Below the pieces are notes generated by a model. The model did not search any database and was not told where the DNA came from. It saw only the letters and a program-made list of their open reading frames with translations. This document shows, in pieces, positions 1-9,029 of a stretch of DNA of 39,509 nucleotides. Each line of letters starts with the position of its first letter. The stretch's first letter is position 1. Position numbers and translations under genes: made by a program. Location of the stretch: assembly GCA_017454945.1 (NCBI GenBank), contig JAFTCA010000034.1:1-39509 (forward strand), written 5' to 3'. The stretch comes from Bacteroidales bacterium (GTDB taxonomy: Bacteria > Bacteroidota > Bacteroidia > Bacteroidales > WCHB1-69).

Positions 1-1
1 C

Positions 2-1282
2 AACGGTCCTTACTTCATCCAGACCACCGTGGAAGGCAACGTTATCAGCACCGTTCAGCTGATGGCTGTTCCTTACGCTTTCTACGCTGCCAAGGCTGCC
101 ACCGATTTCAGCGGCAAGTATGAAGACCTGAAAAACAAACCCGAAATTCCCGTTATTCCTACCAAAACTAGCGAATATGACAATGACGTTCCTTACGTAA
201 CCAAAGAGGCTCAGGAGCTTTCGATTGACGGTGATAAACTGACCATCAGCGATGGTAACACCGTTGACCTGCCCACCGCCAACAAAGTGGAATACATCCC
301 CGTGAAAAAGCCCAAAACTGGCGACATGCTCTATTGGGACAACGACAAACAAGAATGGGTTCTCATCCAAGGTGGTAAGGCTGGCGACGTTTTAGCCTAC
401 TTTGAAAAACCCGAATGGGCAGCTATGGATGATGAAGGTAAAATTACCCAAAAGGAACCCGACAAAGGTTGCGGCACCATTGTTGACCACGAAGGCAACG
501 AATATGGCACCATCATCATCGGTACCAAGTGCTGGATGACCGAAAACATGAGAGCCAAATCATATCCTGATGGCAGACAATTAGTCAAAGTTGAATTTAA
601 CAAAAGCCAACCCTCTCCGAGTTCAACTACCAGATACTATTTCGAACACACCGACGCTGTAATAGGCACAGAAATCTTCTATCCTTGGGCTACTGTTGCT
701 GACAGAACTGGTAACCAAACCAATCAAGATGCCATCATCCGCAGTATTTGTCCTGAAGGTTGGCACGTACCCACCTACAAACAATTCGCCGATATGTGCA
801 ATGTAATCGACCCCGAATGGAATCGCGGTACGATAACCTACGGATCAGGCCAATACACACTGAGCAGCAACAACAAATTGGCTGTTAAATTAGCCAATCC
901 CGATGCTATATGGAGAAACTACACTCTTAATAGCGCATACCAAGATGAAGGAGTTTACAACGAGGCAAATGCAGCTGCTTCTATCACAGTTGTGAATTCT
1001 CCTGGATACAATTACATGAACAACATTTCCGATCCCGATGCCAACGCTTCCGGTTTCAATGCTATTCCTAAGGGTTACTGCAAAGAAAACAGCAGCAAAG
1101 TTCACTACTATTTCAACGGATGCTTAGTTTTGTGGACTTCCGTGGGATCTTCTGCCACCGGTGCTGCCAGATGTGTAAAAATCGCTTCCGACAACACGGG
1201 TATCTTGCACCAATCATGGGGCTCAACCGCTAAGGAAGGTTACAGTGTACGTTGCGTAAGCGATGCTGACTATACAGAATAA
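2..1282 (+). CDS. FISUMP-domain surface protein, 5'-truncated by the window edge
   Basis: The reading frame is open to the window edge, so the gene starts outside; the GTG at 29 is internal. The visible start (GPYFIQTTV...LMAVPYAFYAAKAA) matches the collar-like segment that often precedes variable domains in Bacteroidota surface proteins. A linker of about 100 residues follows, then a C-terminal Fibrobacter succinogenes major paralogous (FISUMP) domain of about 270 residues. The domain is marked by EYGTIIIGTKCWMTENM, YPWATV, ICPEGWHVPT, WTSVG and a closing YSVRCV. These domains are found in exported, often lipid-anchored proteins of unknown function. No type IX C-terminal sorting domain is seen; the protein ends soon after RCVSDADYTE. 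A strong hairpin terminator follows directly. Family assignment is firm; function is unknown. Confidence 0.85.
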   Translation, partial: NGPYFIQTTVEGNVISTVQLMAVPYAFYAAKAATDFSGKYEDLKNKPEIPVIPTKTSEYDNDVPYVTKEAQELSIDGDKLTISDGNTVDLPTANKVEYIPVKKPKTGDMLYWDNDKQEWVLIQGGKAGDVLAYFEKPEWAAMDDEGKITQKEPDKGCGTIVDHEGNEYGTIIIGTKCWMTENMRAKSYPDGRQLVKVEFNKSQPSPSSTTRYYFEHTDAVIGTEIFYPWATVADRTGNQTNQDAIIRSICPEGWHVPTYKQFADMCNVIDPEWNRGTITYGSGQYTLSSNNKLAVKLANPDAIWRNYTLNSAYQDEGVYNEANAAASITVVNSPGYNYMNNISDPDANASGFNAIPKGYCKENSSKVHYYFNGCLVLWTSVGSSATGAARCVKIASDNTGILHQSWGSTAKEGYSVRCVSDADYTE

Positions 1283-1305
1283 CAAGATTGTTACATACGA
1301 TAACC

Positions 1306-1337
1306 AAAAATCCCCGCAGCGTGCTGCGGGGATTTTT
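1306..1337 (+). terminator. Rho-independent terminator after the FISUMP gene
   Basis: A perfect inverted repeat with arms AAAAATCCCCGCAGC and GCTGCGGGGATTTTT sits around a GT centre, with a T-rich 3' side, 24 bases after the FISUMP stop. The symmetric A and T tracts could let it work in both directions. Confidence 0.9.
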
Positions 1338-1345
1338 ATTTTGCT

Positions 1346-1370
1346 GGTGGCTTCGACAGACTCAACCACC
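1346..1370. repeat. Imperfect inverted repeat between two terminators
   Basis: GGTGG and CCACC arms enclose CTTCGACAGACTCAA; with one bulged C the arms extend to GGTGGCTT/AACCACC. It resembles a short dispersed palindrome rather than a terminator, as no T-run follows it. Function unknown. Confidence 0.45.
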
Positions 1371-1373
1371 CAT

Positions 1374-1405
1374 AAAAAAAAAAGGGGCGAATGATTATTC
1401 GCCCC
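1374..1405 (-). terminator. Rho-independent terminator of ahcY
   Basis: GGGGCGAAT (1384-1392) and ATTCGCCCC (1397-1405) form a 9-bp stem with a 4-nt loop. On the minus strand it is followed by a ten-base T-run (1383 to 1374). It lies 21 bases after the ahcY stop. Confidence 0.92.
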
Positions 1406-1426
1406 TGTCCATTTATTTGTTAGTCG

Positions 1427-2836
1427 CTAATATCTGTAGAATTCCGCTTTGAACGGGCCGTCAACGGGAACACCGATATAGTCGGCCTGCTTTTGTGTGA
1501 GTTTGGTCAGCTCAACGCCAATCTTAGAGAGGTGCAGACGAGCAACTTCTTCGTCCAGATGCTTGGGCAAGCAATAGACGCCCACCTTGTACGGATTGGT
1601 CCACAACTCAATTTGAGCCAGCGTCTGGTTCGTGAACGAGTTGCTCATCACGAACGAAGGATGGCCCGTAGCACAGCCAAGATTTACCAAGCGGCCTTCG
1701 GCCAAGATGAAAATCGAGCGGCCATCCGGGAAGATGTACTCATCAACCTGCGGCTTGATGTTTCTCTTCTTAATGTTGGGCAATTTTTCAAAGGCAGCCA
1801 CCTGGATTTCGTTATCGAAATGACCGATGTTGCAAACAATAGCTTGGTCGCGCATCTTGGTAAGGTGTTCGGCCGTGATGACATCACAGTTGCCCGTGGT
1901 GGTAACATAGATATTGCCTATGCCCAACGTTGACTCAACCGTCTTCACCTCAAAGCCTTCCATAGCGGCCTGCAGTGCGCATATCGGGTCGATTTCGGTC
2001 ACGATAACACGGGCACCGTACGAGCGCATCGACTTGGCACAGCCTTTGCCCACATCGCCGTAGCCGCACACAACGACCACCTTGCCGGCAATCATCACAT
2101 CGGTGGCACGCTTGATACCATCGGCCAGCGACTCGCGACAGCCGTAGAGGTTGTCGAATTTCGACTTGGTCACCGAGTCGTTCACATTGATGGCGGGCAC
2201 GAGCAGTTCGCCACGCTCCATCATCTGATACAAACGATGCACGCCAGTTGTAGTCTCTTCCGAAACACCTTTCCACTCTTTTACCAAATCGTGCCATTTA
2301 TGAGGATTTTCCCTGTAAACTTCTTTCAACAAATTCAGAATCACTTTCTCGTCCACTGAAGAGGGCGTTTTATCGAGGAATGAGGGATCCTCTTCGGCAC
2401 GGTAGCCCATGTGAATCATCAGCGTAGCGTCGCCACCATCATCTACAATCAGTTGGGGACCTTTACTGCCGGGGAATGAAATAGCCTGATAGGTGCACCA
2501 CCAGTAGTCTTCCAGGCTCTCACCTTTCCACGCAAAAACGGGCACGCCAGCAGCGGCAATGGCTGCAGCGGCATGGTCTTGTGTAGAAAAGATGTTGCAG
2601 CTGCACCATCTCACATCGGCACCCAGATGCACCAGCGTCTCAATCAGCACGGCTGTCTGGATGGTCATGTGCAGCGAACCCATAATACGAGCACCTTTCA
2701 GAGGCTGACTGTCGCCATACTTTTCGCGCAATGCCATCAAGCCAGGCATTTCTTTTTCCGAAACCTCAATCTCCTTCCGACCCCAGTCGGCGAGATTCAT
2801 ATCTGCAATCTTGTATTTTAAATTATTATCCATCAT
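1427..2836 (-). CDS. ahcY: Adenosylhomocysteinase (S-adenosyl-L-homocysteine hydrolase)
   Basis: Cytosolic NAD-dependent enzyme that splits S-adenosylhomocysteine into adenosine and homocysteine, clearing the product of methylation reactions. At 469 residues it has the usual bacterial length. Landmarks in order: [14 protein letters not shown] (about 55-68), [15 protein letters not shown] (80-94), the catalytic stretch [21 protein letters not shown]'s core around 217-237, the NAD-binding glycine motif CGYGDVGKG (257-265), and the C-terminal PFKAEFYRY tail that completes the partner's active site in the tetramer. Two Met codons begin the protein; the outer one (2836) is taken, though the second is equally possible. 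A TATTTTTGC box lies 38-46 bases upstream. It is monocistronic, with its own terminator. Assignment is certain. Confidence 0.98.
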   Translation of the reverse strand: MMDNNLKYKIADMNLADWGRKEIEVSEKEMPGLMALREKYGDSQPLKGARIMGSLHMTIQTAVLIETLVHLGADVRWCSCNIFSTQDHAAAAIAAAGVPVFAWKGESLEDYWWCTYQAISFPGSKGPQLIVDDGGDATLMIHMGYRAEEDPSFLDKTPSSVDEKVILNLLKEVYRENPHKWHDLVKEWKGVSEETTTGVHRLYQMMERGELLVPAINVNDSVTKSKFDNLYGCRESLADGIKRATDVMIAGKVVVVCGYGDVGKGCAKSMRSYGARVIVTEIDPICALQAAMEGFEVKTVESTLGIGNIYVTTTGNCDVITAEHLTKMRDQAIVCNIGHFDNEIQVAAFEKLPNIKKRNIKPQVDEYIFPDGRSIFILAEGRLVNLGCATGHPSFVMSNSFTNQTLAQIELWTNPYKVGVYCLPKHLDEEVARLHLSKIGVELTKLTQKQADYIGVPVDGPFKAEFYRY

Positions 2837-2873
2837 ATAGTTACATTTTTAAAGATTATTCCATCAATGGATT

Positions 2874-2882
2874 GCAAAAATA
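2874..2882 (-). promoter_or_regulatory. -7 promoter box of ahcY
   Basis: TATTTTTGC on the minus strand matches the Bacteroidota TAnnTTTG box and lies about 40 bases before the ahcY start. No convincing TTTG -33 element is visible at 19-21 bases upstream. Confidence 0.65.
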
Positions 2883-2927
2883 CAACTTTTAGCGTTATAT
2901 GGAAATGGGCCGACAAATATATTATTG

Positions 2928-2936
2928 TATCTTTGC
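2928..2936 (+). promoter_or_regulatory. -7 promoter box of xseB
   Basis: TATCTTTGC matches the Bacteroidota -7 consensus and lies 20 bases before the ATG at 2957. Because it sits downstream of the ATG at 2867, it decides the xseB start. It diverges from the ahcY box, 45 bases away. Confidence 0.75.
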
Positions 2937-2956
2937 AACATAAAAAGAAACAAGCC

Positions 2957-3151
2957 ATGCCGAAAAGCCAAATGACCTATACCGATGCTTATCAGGAATT
3001 GCAGGAAATTGTGCAGAAGATGGAAAATGCTGACATTTCCGTGGATGAATTAGCCAAAAAAATCGAACGTGCATCCCAACTCATCCAAATTTGCAAAGAC
3101 AAACTCACCAAAACCGAAGAGGAAATCAACCAACTGATTGAAAAGAAATAA
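2957..3151 (+). CDS. xseB: Exodeoxyribonuclease VII small subunit
   Basis: Small helical subunit that coats and regulates XseA in exonuclease VII, which degrades single-stranded DNA to oligonucleotides. The 64-residue product has the family pattern: YTDAYQELQEIVQKMENADISVD-type start, central LAKKIERASQLI and a C-terminal coiled coil rich in Lys and Glu (CKDKLTKTEEEINQLIEKK). The frame is open from an ATG at 2867, but the promoter box at 2928-2936 lies inside that extension, and the resulting 30 extra residues do not fit the family; ATG 2957 is therefore chosen. The large subunit gene xseA is 16 kb away. The 3' end faces the GSCFA gene with 5 bases between. Confidence 0.92.
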   Translation: MPKSQMTYTDAYQELQEIVQKMENADISVDELAKKIERASQLIQICKDKLTKTEEEINQLIEKK

Positions 3152-3156
3152 GTTAA

Positions 3157-4017
3157 TTAATCGCAAATGGGGCGATGCAGTGAGGCCTTGAACTCTTTCT
3201 CCTTTTGCTTTCGCAGCGACTCCGTCTCTGCCGTAAAGAACGATTGGGATACCAAATCTTCAATATACTCCACCGCACTCGGCGACGGATGACACAAGTC
3301 GGCCGCATAAAAGCGGTAATCGCGCAAGTCGTCCTGCAGAATCTCGTAAGCGGGAAAATAGAAAATCCTATTGTTATCGACCAACTGCTCGGCAGCCAGA
3401 TGAAGCACCGACTTGCTCAGCGTATTCTCGTGAAAGCCATCGCCAAGATGACGCACTGGGCTGACCGTCAGCACAATGCGCAAATTTTTATTACACTGCC
3501 ACAATCGCTCGAAAAGTGGCTGATAGGTTTCTACAATATTATTAATAGAAAGTCGCTCCTTACTAAAACACGAAGCAGGCATCTTATGGCAATTAGCCAC
3601 AACTTTATTCCGTTCAAGATGACGATAGAGATAAGCCGTTCCCCACGTAATAAACAGATAATGGGCCGAACGCAAGAAATCAGAGGCCTCAGACATCTGA
3701 AGATGAATGCGTTGCAAGAACACATCTTTGTCGGCATTGGAGAATTTACTGTAATGAGCCAAGCTTACCCACCGCCCGTCAAATGGCAAGTACCACGACT
3801 CGTCAAACGATGCTGGATTTAACAGAAAATCAACGTCTTGCGCAATCGACAAAGGGTTAAAAAGCGTGCCAAAAGGATTGGAGCACGTTTGGAAGCCCGA
3901 GCGGGCAAAGAAATGCCCAATATGGTCAGAAAAGCACGAGCCCATCAGCATCACAGGGTCTTCATAGCCAATGTGAAACGGATACTTGGTCGGACTAATG
4001 GCAGTTCTGAACTTCAT
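3157..4017 (-). CDS. GSCFA-family SGNH hydrolase-like protein
   Basis: Member of the GSCFA family (PF08885), common in Bacteroidota and alphaproteobacteria and related to SGNH/GDSL hydrolases; the substrate is unknown. The naming motif is seen as MLMGSCFSDHIGHFF (about 23-37), with the putative nucleophile Ser27, followed by NPFGTLFNPLSIA. A late DLCHPSPSAVEYI (about 241-253) supplies the Asp-x-x-His pair typical of SGNH enzymes. There is no signal peptide, so it is probably cytosolic. The start lies 9 bases after the nadB stop on the same strand, so the two are probably co-transcribed, but a functional link to NAD synthesis is not evident. Confidence 0.88.
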   Translation of the reverse strand: MKFRTAISPTKYPFHIGYEDPVMLMGSCFSDHIGHFFARSGFQTCSNPFGTLFNPLSIAQDVDFLLNPASFDESWYLPFDGRWVSLAHYSKFSNADKDVFLQRIHLQMSEASDFLRSAHYLFITWGTAYLYRHLERNKVVANCHKMPASCFSKERLSINNIVETYQPLFERLWQCNKNLRIVLTVSPVRHLGDGFHENTLSKSVLHLAAEQLVDNNRIFYFPAYEILQDDLRDYRFYAADLCHPSPSAVEYIEDLVSQSFFTAETESLRKQKEKEFKASLHRPICD

Positions 4018-4026
4018 TGCAACTCG

Positions 4027-5631
4027 TTATAACATATCGTGTTTCGACTGGCTGACATCGGTATGCTCGGGATAATCGAGCGAATAGTGCAGACCACGGC
4101 TCTCTTTACGCTCCATAGCATGGCGGATAATCAGGTAGCCCACATTGATGACATTACGCAGTTCGCAGATTTCGGGAATGAGTATCGACCGCTTGTAGAG
4201 TTCTTCCGTCTCCTTGTAGATGATGTCGAGGCGGTCGAAAGCACGCTGCAGACGCAGGTTTGAACGAACAATGCCCACATAGCTCGACATAATCATCTGT
4301 ACCTCCTTCATCGACTGAGTGATGAGCACCATCTCTTCGTTGAGCACAGTACCTTCGGTGTCCCAATCGGGCACTTCATCGCAAAAATCTATCGACTTGA
4401 TAGCCTCTACGGCATTCAAGCAAGCGCGATGAGAGAAGACCAGTGCTTCAAGTAAAGAATTGGAAGCCAAACGATTGGCACCATGTAAACCTGTCGAGGC
4501 GCATTCACCGGAAGCATAGAGATGGAGAATGGAAGACCTACCCCATTCATCCACTTGGATACCACCGCAAGAATAATGAGCGGCAGGCACTACGGGAATC
4601 ATCTCTTTAGTGGGGTCGATACCAATGCTAAGGCACTTGGCGTAAATATTGGGGAAATGGGTAAAAATCTCGTGTTTAGGGATCAGTGTCGTATCCAAAT
4701 AGACATGGTCAATACCCTTGATTTTCATTTCATTATCGATAGCTCGGGCCACGATATCACGAGGTGCCAGCGAGCCACGCTCGTCGTACTTACGCATAAA
4801 CTCCTCGCCATCCTTGTTTTTCAGAATGGCACCCGCGCCACGCATGGCTTCGGTAATAAGGAACGAGGGGCGTTCGCTCGGATTATAGAGCGACGTGGGG
4901 TGGAATTGTACGAACTCCATACCACGCACGGCGCCTTTGGCTCTGTAAACCATGGCGATACCATCGCCGGTAGCCACGGTCGGATTGGTAGTATTGCCAT
5001 AAACCGTGCCAATGCCGCCAGTAGCCATCATCGTGATTTTTGAGAGGATGGTCATCACCTTTTTGGTTTTGGGGTTGTAGATGTAGGCGCCGTAGCAGGT
5101 GATGTCGGGCGTGCGTCGGCTGACGGTCACACCCAAATGGTGTTGCGTGATAATCTCCACTGCCAAAGCATTTTCCATAATCTCAATATTAGGATTCTGC
5201 TGAGCCGCTTTAATCAATTTCTGCTCAATCTCCAAGCCTGTCACATCCTTGTGGTGCAACACACGAAACTCTGAATGGCCGCCTTCTTTGGCCAAGGCGA
5301 ACTTGCCCGACTTGGTCTTGTCGAAATCGACGCCCCACTCCACCAGTTCCATAATACGCTCGGTCGATTCGCGAATGGTCAGTTCCACAATATGGCGGTC
5401 TGACAACTCATCGCCTGCAATCATTGTGTCTTCAATGTGTTTCTCGTAAGTATCTGGACTATACATCACTGCGGCCACGCCACCTTGGGCGTACTTGGTC
5501 GAAGTATCATCCATTTTTGCTTTGGTGACAATGCAAACTTTGCCGTAATTAGCGGCCTTCAAAGCAAAGCAGAGGCCGGCCACACCGGAGCCAATGACCA
5601 GAAAATCGACTTTTTTACGGATATCGTTCAT
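4027..5631 (-). CDS. nadB: L-aspartate oxidase
   Basis: FAD flavoprotein that oxidises L-aspartate to iminoaspartate, the first step of de novo NAD synthesis; NadA and NadC are not in this window. With the ATG at 5631 it is 534 residues, the normal family length. Motifs: FAD-binding VIGSGVAGL (12-20), STKYAQGGVAAV, EGGHSEFRVLHHKD, ATGGIGTVYG, VQFHPTSLY, YSCGGIQVDEWGRSS, then ASGECASTGLHGANRLASNS, and a C-terminal helical domain. The frame is open up to 5859, but the promoter-like box at 5661-5669 lies inside that extension and the extra 76 residues are unlike the family. Probably transcribed with the GSCFA gene. Confidence 0.97.
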   Translation of the reverse strand: MNDIRKKVDFLVIGSGVAGLCFALKAANYGKVCIVTKAKMDDTSTKYAQGGVAAVMYSPDTYEKHIEDTMIAGDELSDRHIVELTIRESTERIMELVEWGVDFDKTKSGKFALAKEGGHSEFRVLHHKDVTGLEIEQKLIKAAQQNPNIEIMENALAVEIITQHHLGVTVSRRTPDITCYGAYIYNPKTKKVMTILSKITMMATGGIGTVYGNTTNPTVATGDGIAMVYRAKGAVRGMEFVQFHPTSLYNPSERPSFLITEAMRGAGAILKNKDGEEFMRKYDERGSLAPRDIVARAIDNEMKIKGIDHVYLDTTLIPKHEIFTHFPNIYAKCLSIGIDPTKEMIPVVPAAHYSCGGIQVDEWGRSSILHLYASGECASTGLHGANRLASNSLLEALVFSHRACLNAVEAIKSIDFCDEVPDWDTEGTVLNEEMVLITQSMKEVQMIMSSYVGIVRSNLRLQRAFDRLDIIYKETEELYKRSILIPEICELRNVINVGYLIIRHAMERKESRGLHYSLDYPEHTDVSQSKHDML

Positions 5632-5660
5632 AGAGATTATTTTTAGATAGGATTGGAAGT

Positions 5661-5669
5661 GCAAAAATA
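5661..5669 (-). promoter_or_regulatory. -7 promoter box of nadB
   Basis: TATTTTTGC on the minus strand, 29 bases before the nadB ATG. It diverges from the transporter promoter 51 bases away. The -33 element is not clear. Confidence 0.65.
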
Positions 5670-5720
5670 CGCTTCTTTTATGAATAATGAATCTATCGCA
5701 AAAAGAAAAACAAAATCTTG

Positions 5721-5729
5721 TATTTTTGC
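5721..5729 (+). promoter_or_regulatory. -7 promoter box of the hexuronate transporter run
   Basis: TATTTTTGC, 53 bases before the ATG at 5783. The -33 element is not clear. Confidence 0.65.
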
Positions 5730-5782
5730 AAAACAATACAATTTCAGAACCTTCTATTGATAACAATCTATAAATCTGCAAT

Positions 5783-7234
5783 ATGAATAAAGACCTCAAC
5801 AAAATGACCAATTTCCGATGGGTCATCTGCGCTATGTTGTTCCTGGCCACTACGGTCAACTATCTGGACCGCCAGGTGTTGTCGCTCACTTGGAAAGACT
5901 TTATCGCCCTTGACTTTCATTGGAGTGACAACGATTACGGTAACATTACCGCCACCTTTTCCATATTTTACGCCTTCATATCTCTTTTTGCTGGCAAATT
6001 CATCGATTGGATGGGCACCAAGAAGGGCTACACATGGGCTATCATCATCTGGTCGTTAGGCGCATGTTTGCACGCTGCTTGCGGCTGGGCTACGATGCGA
6101 CTAACTGGCATTGCCGACGTTGAGGCGCTCCGCGCAGTGACCCAAGGCTCAGAAATGGCACTTATGATCTCCACCATCAGTGTGTGGTTATTCCTCGCAT
6201 GCAGAATCATACTTGCCACGGGTGAAGCGGGCAACTTCCCCGCCGCCATCAAGACCACCGCGGAATACTTTCCTAAGAAAGACCGCGCCTACGCCACCTC
6301 CATTTTCAATGCCGGCGCTTCTGTAGGTGCACTTGTTGCTCCGCTTACTATTCCACTATTAGCCAAGCACATGGGATGGGAAATGGCTTTCATCATCATC
6401 GGTGCTATCGGTTTTGTATGGGCTGGTGCATGGCTGTTGCTTTACTCGCATCCTACACAAAGCCGATTTGTCAACAAAGCGGAACTTGCTTACATCGAAT
6501 CCGATAAGGCTGAACTGGACAATAAAGCTACAGAGGAGACCCCAGCAAGCGAAGGACCCAAGTTTTCGATTGCCGACTGCTTCAAATACCGTCAAACATG
6601 GGCCTTTATTGTGGGTAAATTCTTAACTGACGGCGTTTGGTGGTTCTTGCTGTTCTGGGCACCCGCCTATTTCTCCGAACTCGGCTATCCGTCCTCCTCT
6701 GGCATGGGACAAGCCCTCATTTTCGTTTTGTATCTCATTGTAACCGTGGTTTCTATCATCGGTGGATACTTACCCAAATTCTTTGTTGAGAAAAAGGGTA
6801 TGCACCCCTACTCTGGTCGTATGAGAGCCATGCTAATCTTTGCATTTCTACCCATATTTGCCATGTTTGCCCAGCCGTTGGCCAACACTTCGGTTTGGTT
6901 ACCCTGTATCATCATCGGCCTTGCTGCCGCAGGACACCAGGCATGGTCGGCCAACCTCTATTCCACCATTGGTGATATGTTCCCAAAATCGGCTATCGCC
7001 ACCATCACGGGCATCGGAACCATGTTTGGCGGCCTATGCTCTTTTGCCATCAACAAATGCTCGGGTATGCTGTTTGATTACGCTGGTGCCCAAGGCGATG
7101 CGTTCACCTTCTTTGGCGCTACCGGTAAACCTGCAGGATATATGATTGTATTCTGCTACTGCGCTGTGGCTTACCTTGCTGCCTGGTGCATCATGAAAGT
7201 GCTGGTACCGAAGTATAAGAGAATTGACAATTAA
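5783..7234 (+). CDS. MFS transporter, hexuronate (ExuT/UxuT) type
   Basis: Inner-membrane major facilitator of the anion:cation symporter group, with 483 residues and about 12 hydrophobic segments. The N-terminal NYLDRQVLSL signature is typical of hexuronate (glucuronate/galacturonate) carriers, followed by the loop GKFIDWMGTKKGY and the fourth-helix RIILATGEAGNFPAAIKTTAEYFP's core, which is also typical of ExuT. A long hydrophilic central loop (about 230-270) separates the two halves. The gene 72 bases downstream is an SDR-type fructuronate reductase, which strengthens a role in importing hexuronates released from plant or host polysaccharides. The exact substrate cannot be read from sequence. 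UxuA, UxuB-type isomerase and KDG genes are not in the window. Confidence 0.88.
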   Translation: MNKDLNKMTNFRWVICAMLFLATTVNYLDRQVLSLTWKDFIALDFHWSDNDYGNITATFSIFYAFISLFAGKFIDWMGTKKGYTWAIIIWSLGACLHAACGWATMRLTGIADVEALRAVTQGSEMALMISTISVWLFLACRIILATGEAGNFPAAIKTTAEYFPKKDRAYATSIFNAGASVGALVAPLTIPLLAKHMGWEMAFIIIGAIGFVWAGAWLLLYSHPTQSRFVNKAELAYIESDKAELDNKATEETPASEGPKFSIADCFKYRQTWAFIVGKFLTDGVWWFLLFWAPAYFSELGYPSSSGMGQALIFVLYLIVTVVSIIGGYLPKFFVEKKGMHPYSGRMRAMLIFAFLPIFAMFAQPLANTSVWLPCIIIGLAAAGHQAWSANLYSTIGDMFPKSAIATITGIGTMFGGLCSFAINKCSGMLFDYAGAQGDAFTFFGATGKPAGYMIVFCYCAVAYLAAWCIMKVLVPKYKRIDN

Positions 7235-7275
7235 TAATTGAAATCACTCTTCACTAATCCCTTCTCACTAAAATA

Positions 7276-7306
7276 ATTATACATTATAAATTATACATTA
7301 TACATT
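7276..7306. repeat. AT-rich short tandem repeat before the SDR gene
   Basis: Degenerate copies of ATTATACATT run up to the ATG at 7307. Such low-complexity tracts are frequent between Bacteroidota genes. No promoter box is recognised in this 72-base gap. Confidence 0.6.
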
Positions 7307-8119
7307 ATGAAAGGTTTATTTGACATTAAGGACAGAGTTATCCTGATTACGGGTGCCGCTGGCATTTTAGGCACGGCTATGGTTAAACATTTTGCGGAAG
7401 AAGGCGCTAAGGTGGTCATTTTGGACCGCAATACTGAGGCAGGCGAAAAGTTGGCCAAGGAAGTTACTGATGCCGGTTTTTCGGCTCGTTTTTTCTACAC
7501 TGATGTGCTTAATAAAGAGATACTTGAAAAGAATTACAGCGATATCATGGCTGCTTACGGGCGCATTGACGTGCTGATCAACGGTGCTGGCGGCAACATG
7601 GCTGGCGCCACTATTGCTCCCGACAAGACCATCTTCGACCTCGACCCGGAAGCCATGAAGAAAGTGGTTGATCTCAACCTGTTCGGCACAGTACTGCCCA
7701 CGATGGTGTTCAGCAAAGCTATGGTAGAGCAGAAGAAAGGCTCAATTATCAACATCGCTTCCGAGGCCGCCTTACGCCCGCTAACGCGTGTAGCTGGCTA
7801 TGGCGTAGCCAAGGCTGCCGTTGTCAACTTCACCAAGTATATGTGCGGTGAGTTGGCCACCAAGTTCGGTCCTGGCTTGCGTGTCAACGCCATCGCCCCT
7901 GGATTCTTCCTCACCGAGCAGAACCGCACCCTGCTCACCAACCCTGACGGCAGTCTGACTCCACGCTCGCACAGCATTTTGAGCCACACACCCTACAAGC
8001 GTTTCGGCGAACCCGAAGAATTGCTGGGTACGCTGCAATGGCTCGCCAGCGACGCCTCTCAGTTTGTTTCAGGCACCGTCACCGTTATCGACGGCGGCTT
8101 TGACGCTTTTTCCATCTAA
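7307..8119 (+). CDS. SDR-family D-mannonate oxidoreductase (fructuronate reductase)
   Basis: Short-chain dehydrogenase/reductase of 270 residues. It probably reduces D-fructuronate to D-mannonate with NAD(P)H in hexuronate breakdown, the job done by the unrelated UxuB in E. coli. Visible: cofactor motif TGAAGILG (15-22), acidic residue Asp40 after strand 2 (suggesting NADH), NGAGGNMAGA (92-101), and the catalytic set Ser152, Tyr165, Lys169 in INIASEAALRPLTRVAGYGVAK's region. The segments RPLTRV, NAIAPGFFLTEQNR and HTPYKRFGEPEELLGT are characteristic of the SDR fructuronate reductase group rather than of KduD. It follows a hexuronate-type transporter and lies 2 bases before ispH. Fold is certain; substrate is inferred. 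Confidence 0.88.
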   Translation: MKGLFDIKDRVILITGAAGILGTAMVKHFAEEGAKVVILDRNTEAGEKLAKEVTDAGFSARFFYTDVLNKEILEKNYSDIMAAYGRIDVLINGAGGNMAGATIAPDKTIFDLDPEAMKKVVDLNLFGTVLPTMVFSKAMVEQKKGSIINIASEAALRPLTRVAGYGVAKAAVVNFTKYMCGELATKFGPGLRVNAIAPGFFLTEQNRTLLTNPDGSLTPRSHSILSHTPYKRFGEPEELLGTLQWLASDASQFVSGTVTVIDGGFDAFSI

Positions 8120-8121
8120 AC

Positions 8122-9006
8122 ATGAAGAAAAATATACAAGTCACCATAGACGAACATTCGGGTTTCTGCTTCGGCGTCATCAACACCATCAAACGGGCTG
8201 AGACACTGCTGGCACAAACCCGAAAACTCTATTGTCTTGGCGACATTGTACACAACAACGAGGAGGTGCAACGACTGACAGACATGGGACTTGTGATCAT
8301 CACCAAGGAAGAGTTCCGACAACTGCACGACACGACCGTCCTCATACGCGCACACGGAGAACCTCCCGAGACTTATCGCATTGCACAAGAGCGTAATATA
8401 CAGTTAGTTGACGGCACTTGCCCCGTGGTACTCGCCTTACAGAAAAACATTAAGAACAGTTTTGAAGCCCCAGATTTCAAAGAGGGGCAGATACTTATCT
8501 TTGGCAAAAAAGGCCATGCCGAAGTGGTCGGGCTGGCAGGGCAGACCAACAACAAAGGCATCGTCATCTCCTCTATCAAGGACATTGAACTAATTGACTT
8601 TCAGAAACCTGCCAAGCTCTACTCACAAACCACGCAGAACCACGACGAATATCTGGCGCTTATCGACGAAATAGGGAAACGCTACCGTGAGGCGGGACAT
8701 GAAGATTTCTTCACGCATTACGATACGATTTGCCACTCAGTAGTGAACCGCGCCAAGCAACTCACACATTTTGCATCCTTGTTCGACAAGATCATCTTTG
8801 TATCAGGAGAACAAAGTTCTAATGGTCTATACTTGTTCAAGTTGTGCAAACAGGCCAACCCCCACTCCTACTTCCTCACCCACCTCGAAGACTTGCAGGT
8901 GGTGCCTATTAACGACCACGACACCATTGGCATTTGCGGCGCCACCTCTACGCCCATGTGGTTGATGGAACAAGTAAAACAGCAACTATTAGACCCTCTT
9001 AAATAA
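8122..9006 (+). CDS. ispH: 4-hydroxy-3-methylbut-2-enyl diphosphate reductase
   Basis: Iron-sulfur enzyme of the last MEP-pathway step, reducing HMBPP to isopentenyl and dimethylallyl diphosphate. The three cluster cysteines are all visible: Cys16 in SGFCFGV, Cys100 in DGTCPVV and Cys204 in DTICHSVVNR. Substrate-binding pieces include RAHGEPP (76-82), GHAEVVGL (131-138), SSNGLYL (232-238) and ATSTP (274-278). At 294 residues it has the usual length. It starts 2 bases after the SDR stop and 23 bases before ispD, so it appears to be translated from a shared message with ispD. The assignment is secure; the link to the hexuronate genes is only positional. Confidence 0.97.
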   Translation: MKKNIQVTIDEHSGFCFGVINTIKRAETLLAQTRKLYCLGDIVHNNEEVQRLTDMGLVIITKEEFRQLHDTTVLIRAHGEPPETYRIAQERNIQLVDGTCPVVLALQKNIKNSFEAPDFKEGQILIFGKKGHAEVVGLAGQTNNKGIVISSIKDIELIDFQKPAKLYSQTTQNHDEYLALIDEIGKRYREAGHEDFFTHYDTICHSVVNRAKQLTHFASLFDKIIFVSGEQSSNGLYLFKLCKQANPHSYFLTHLEDLQVVPINDHDTIGICGATSTPMWLMEQVKQQLLDPLK

Positions 9007-9029
9007 AGTACCCATCAAGCTTCAATATT

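Noticed and set aside
1493..1933. 146-codon open frame antisense to ahcY
   Set aside because: No promoter or motif; ahcY is unambiguous on the other strand.
3205..3822. 205-codon open frame antisense to the GSCFA gene
   Set aside because: Basic, compositionally odd product with no motif; the GSCFA frame has all family signatures.
5632..5859. N-terminal extension of nadB
   Set aside because: It contains both divergent promoter boxes and overlaps the transporter start; NadB homologues begin close to MNDIRKKVDFLVIG.
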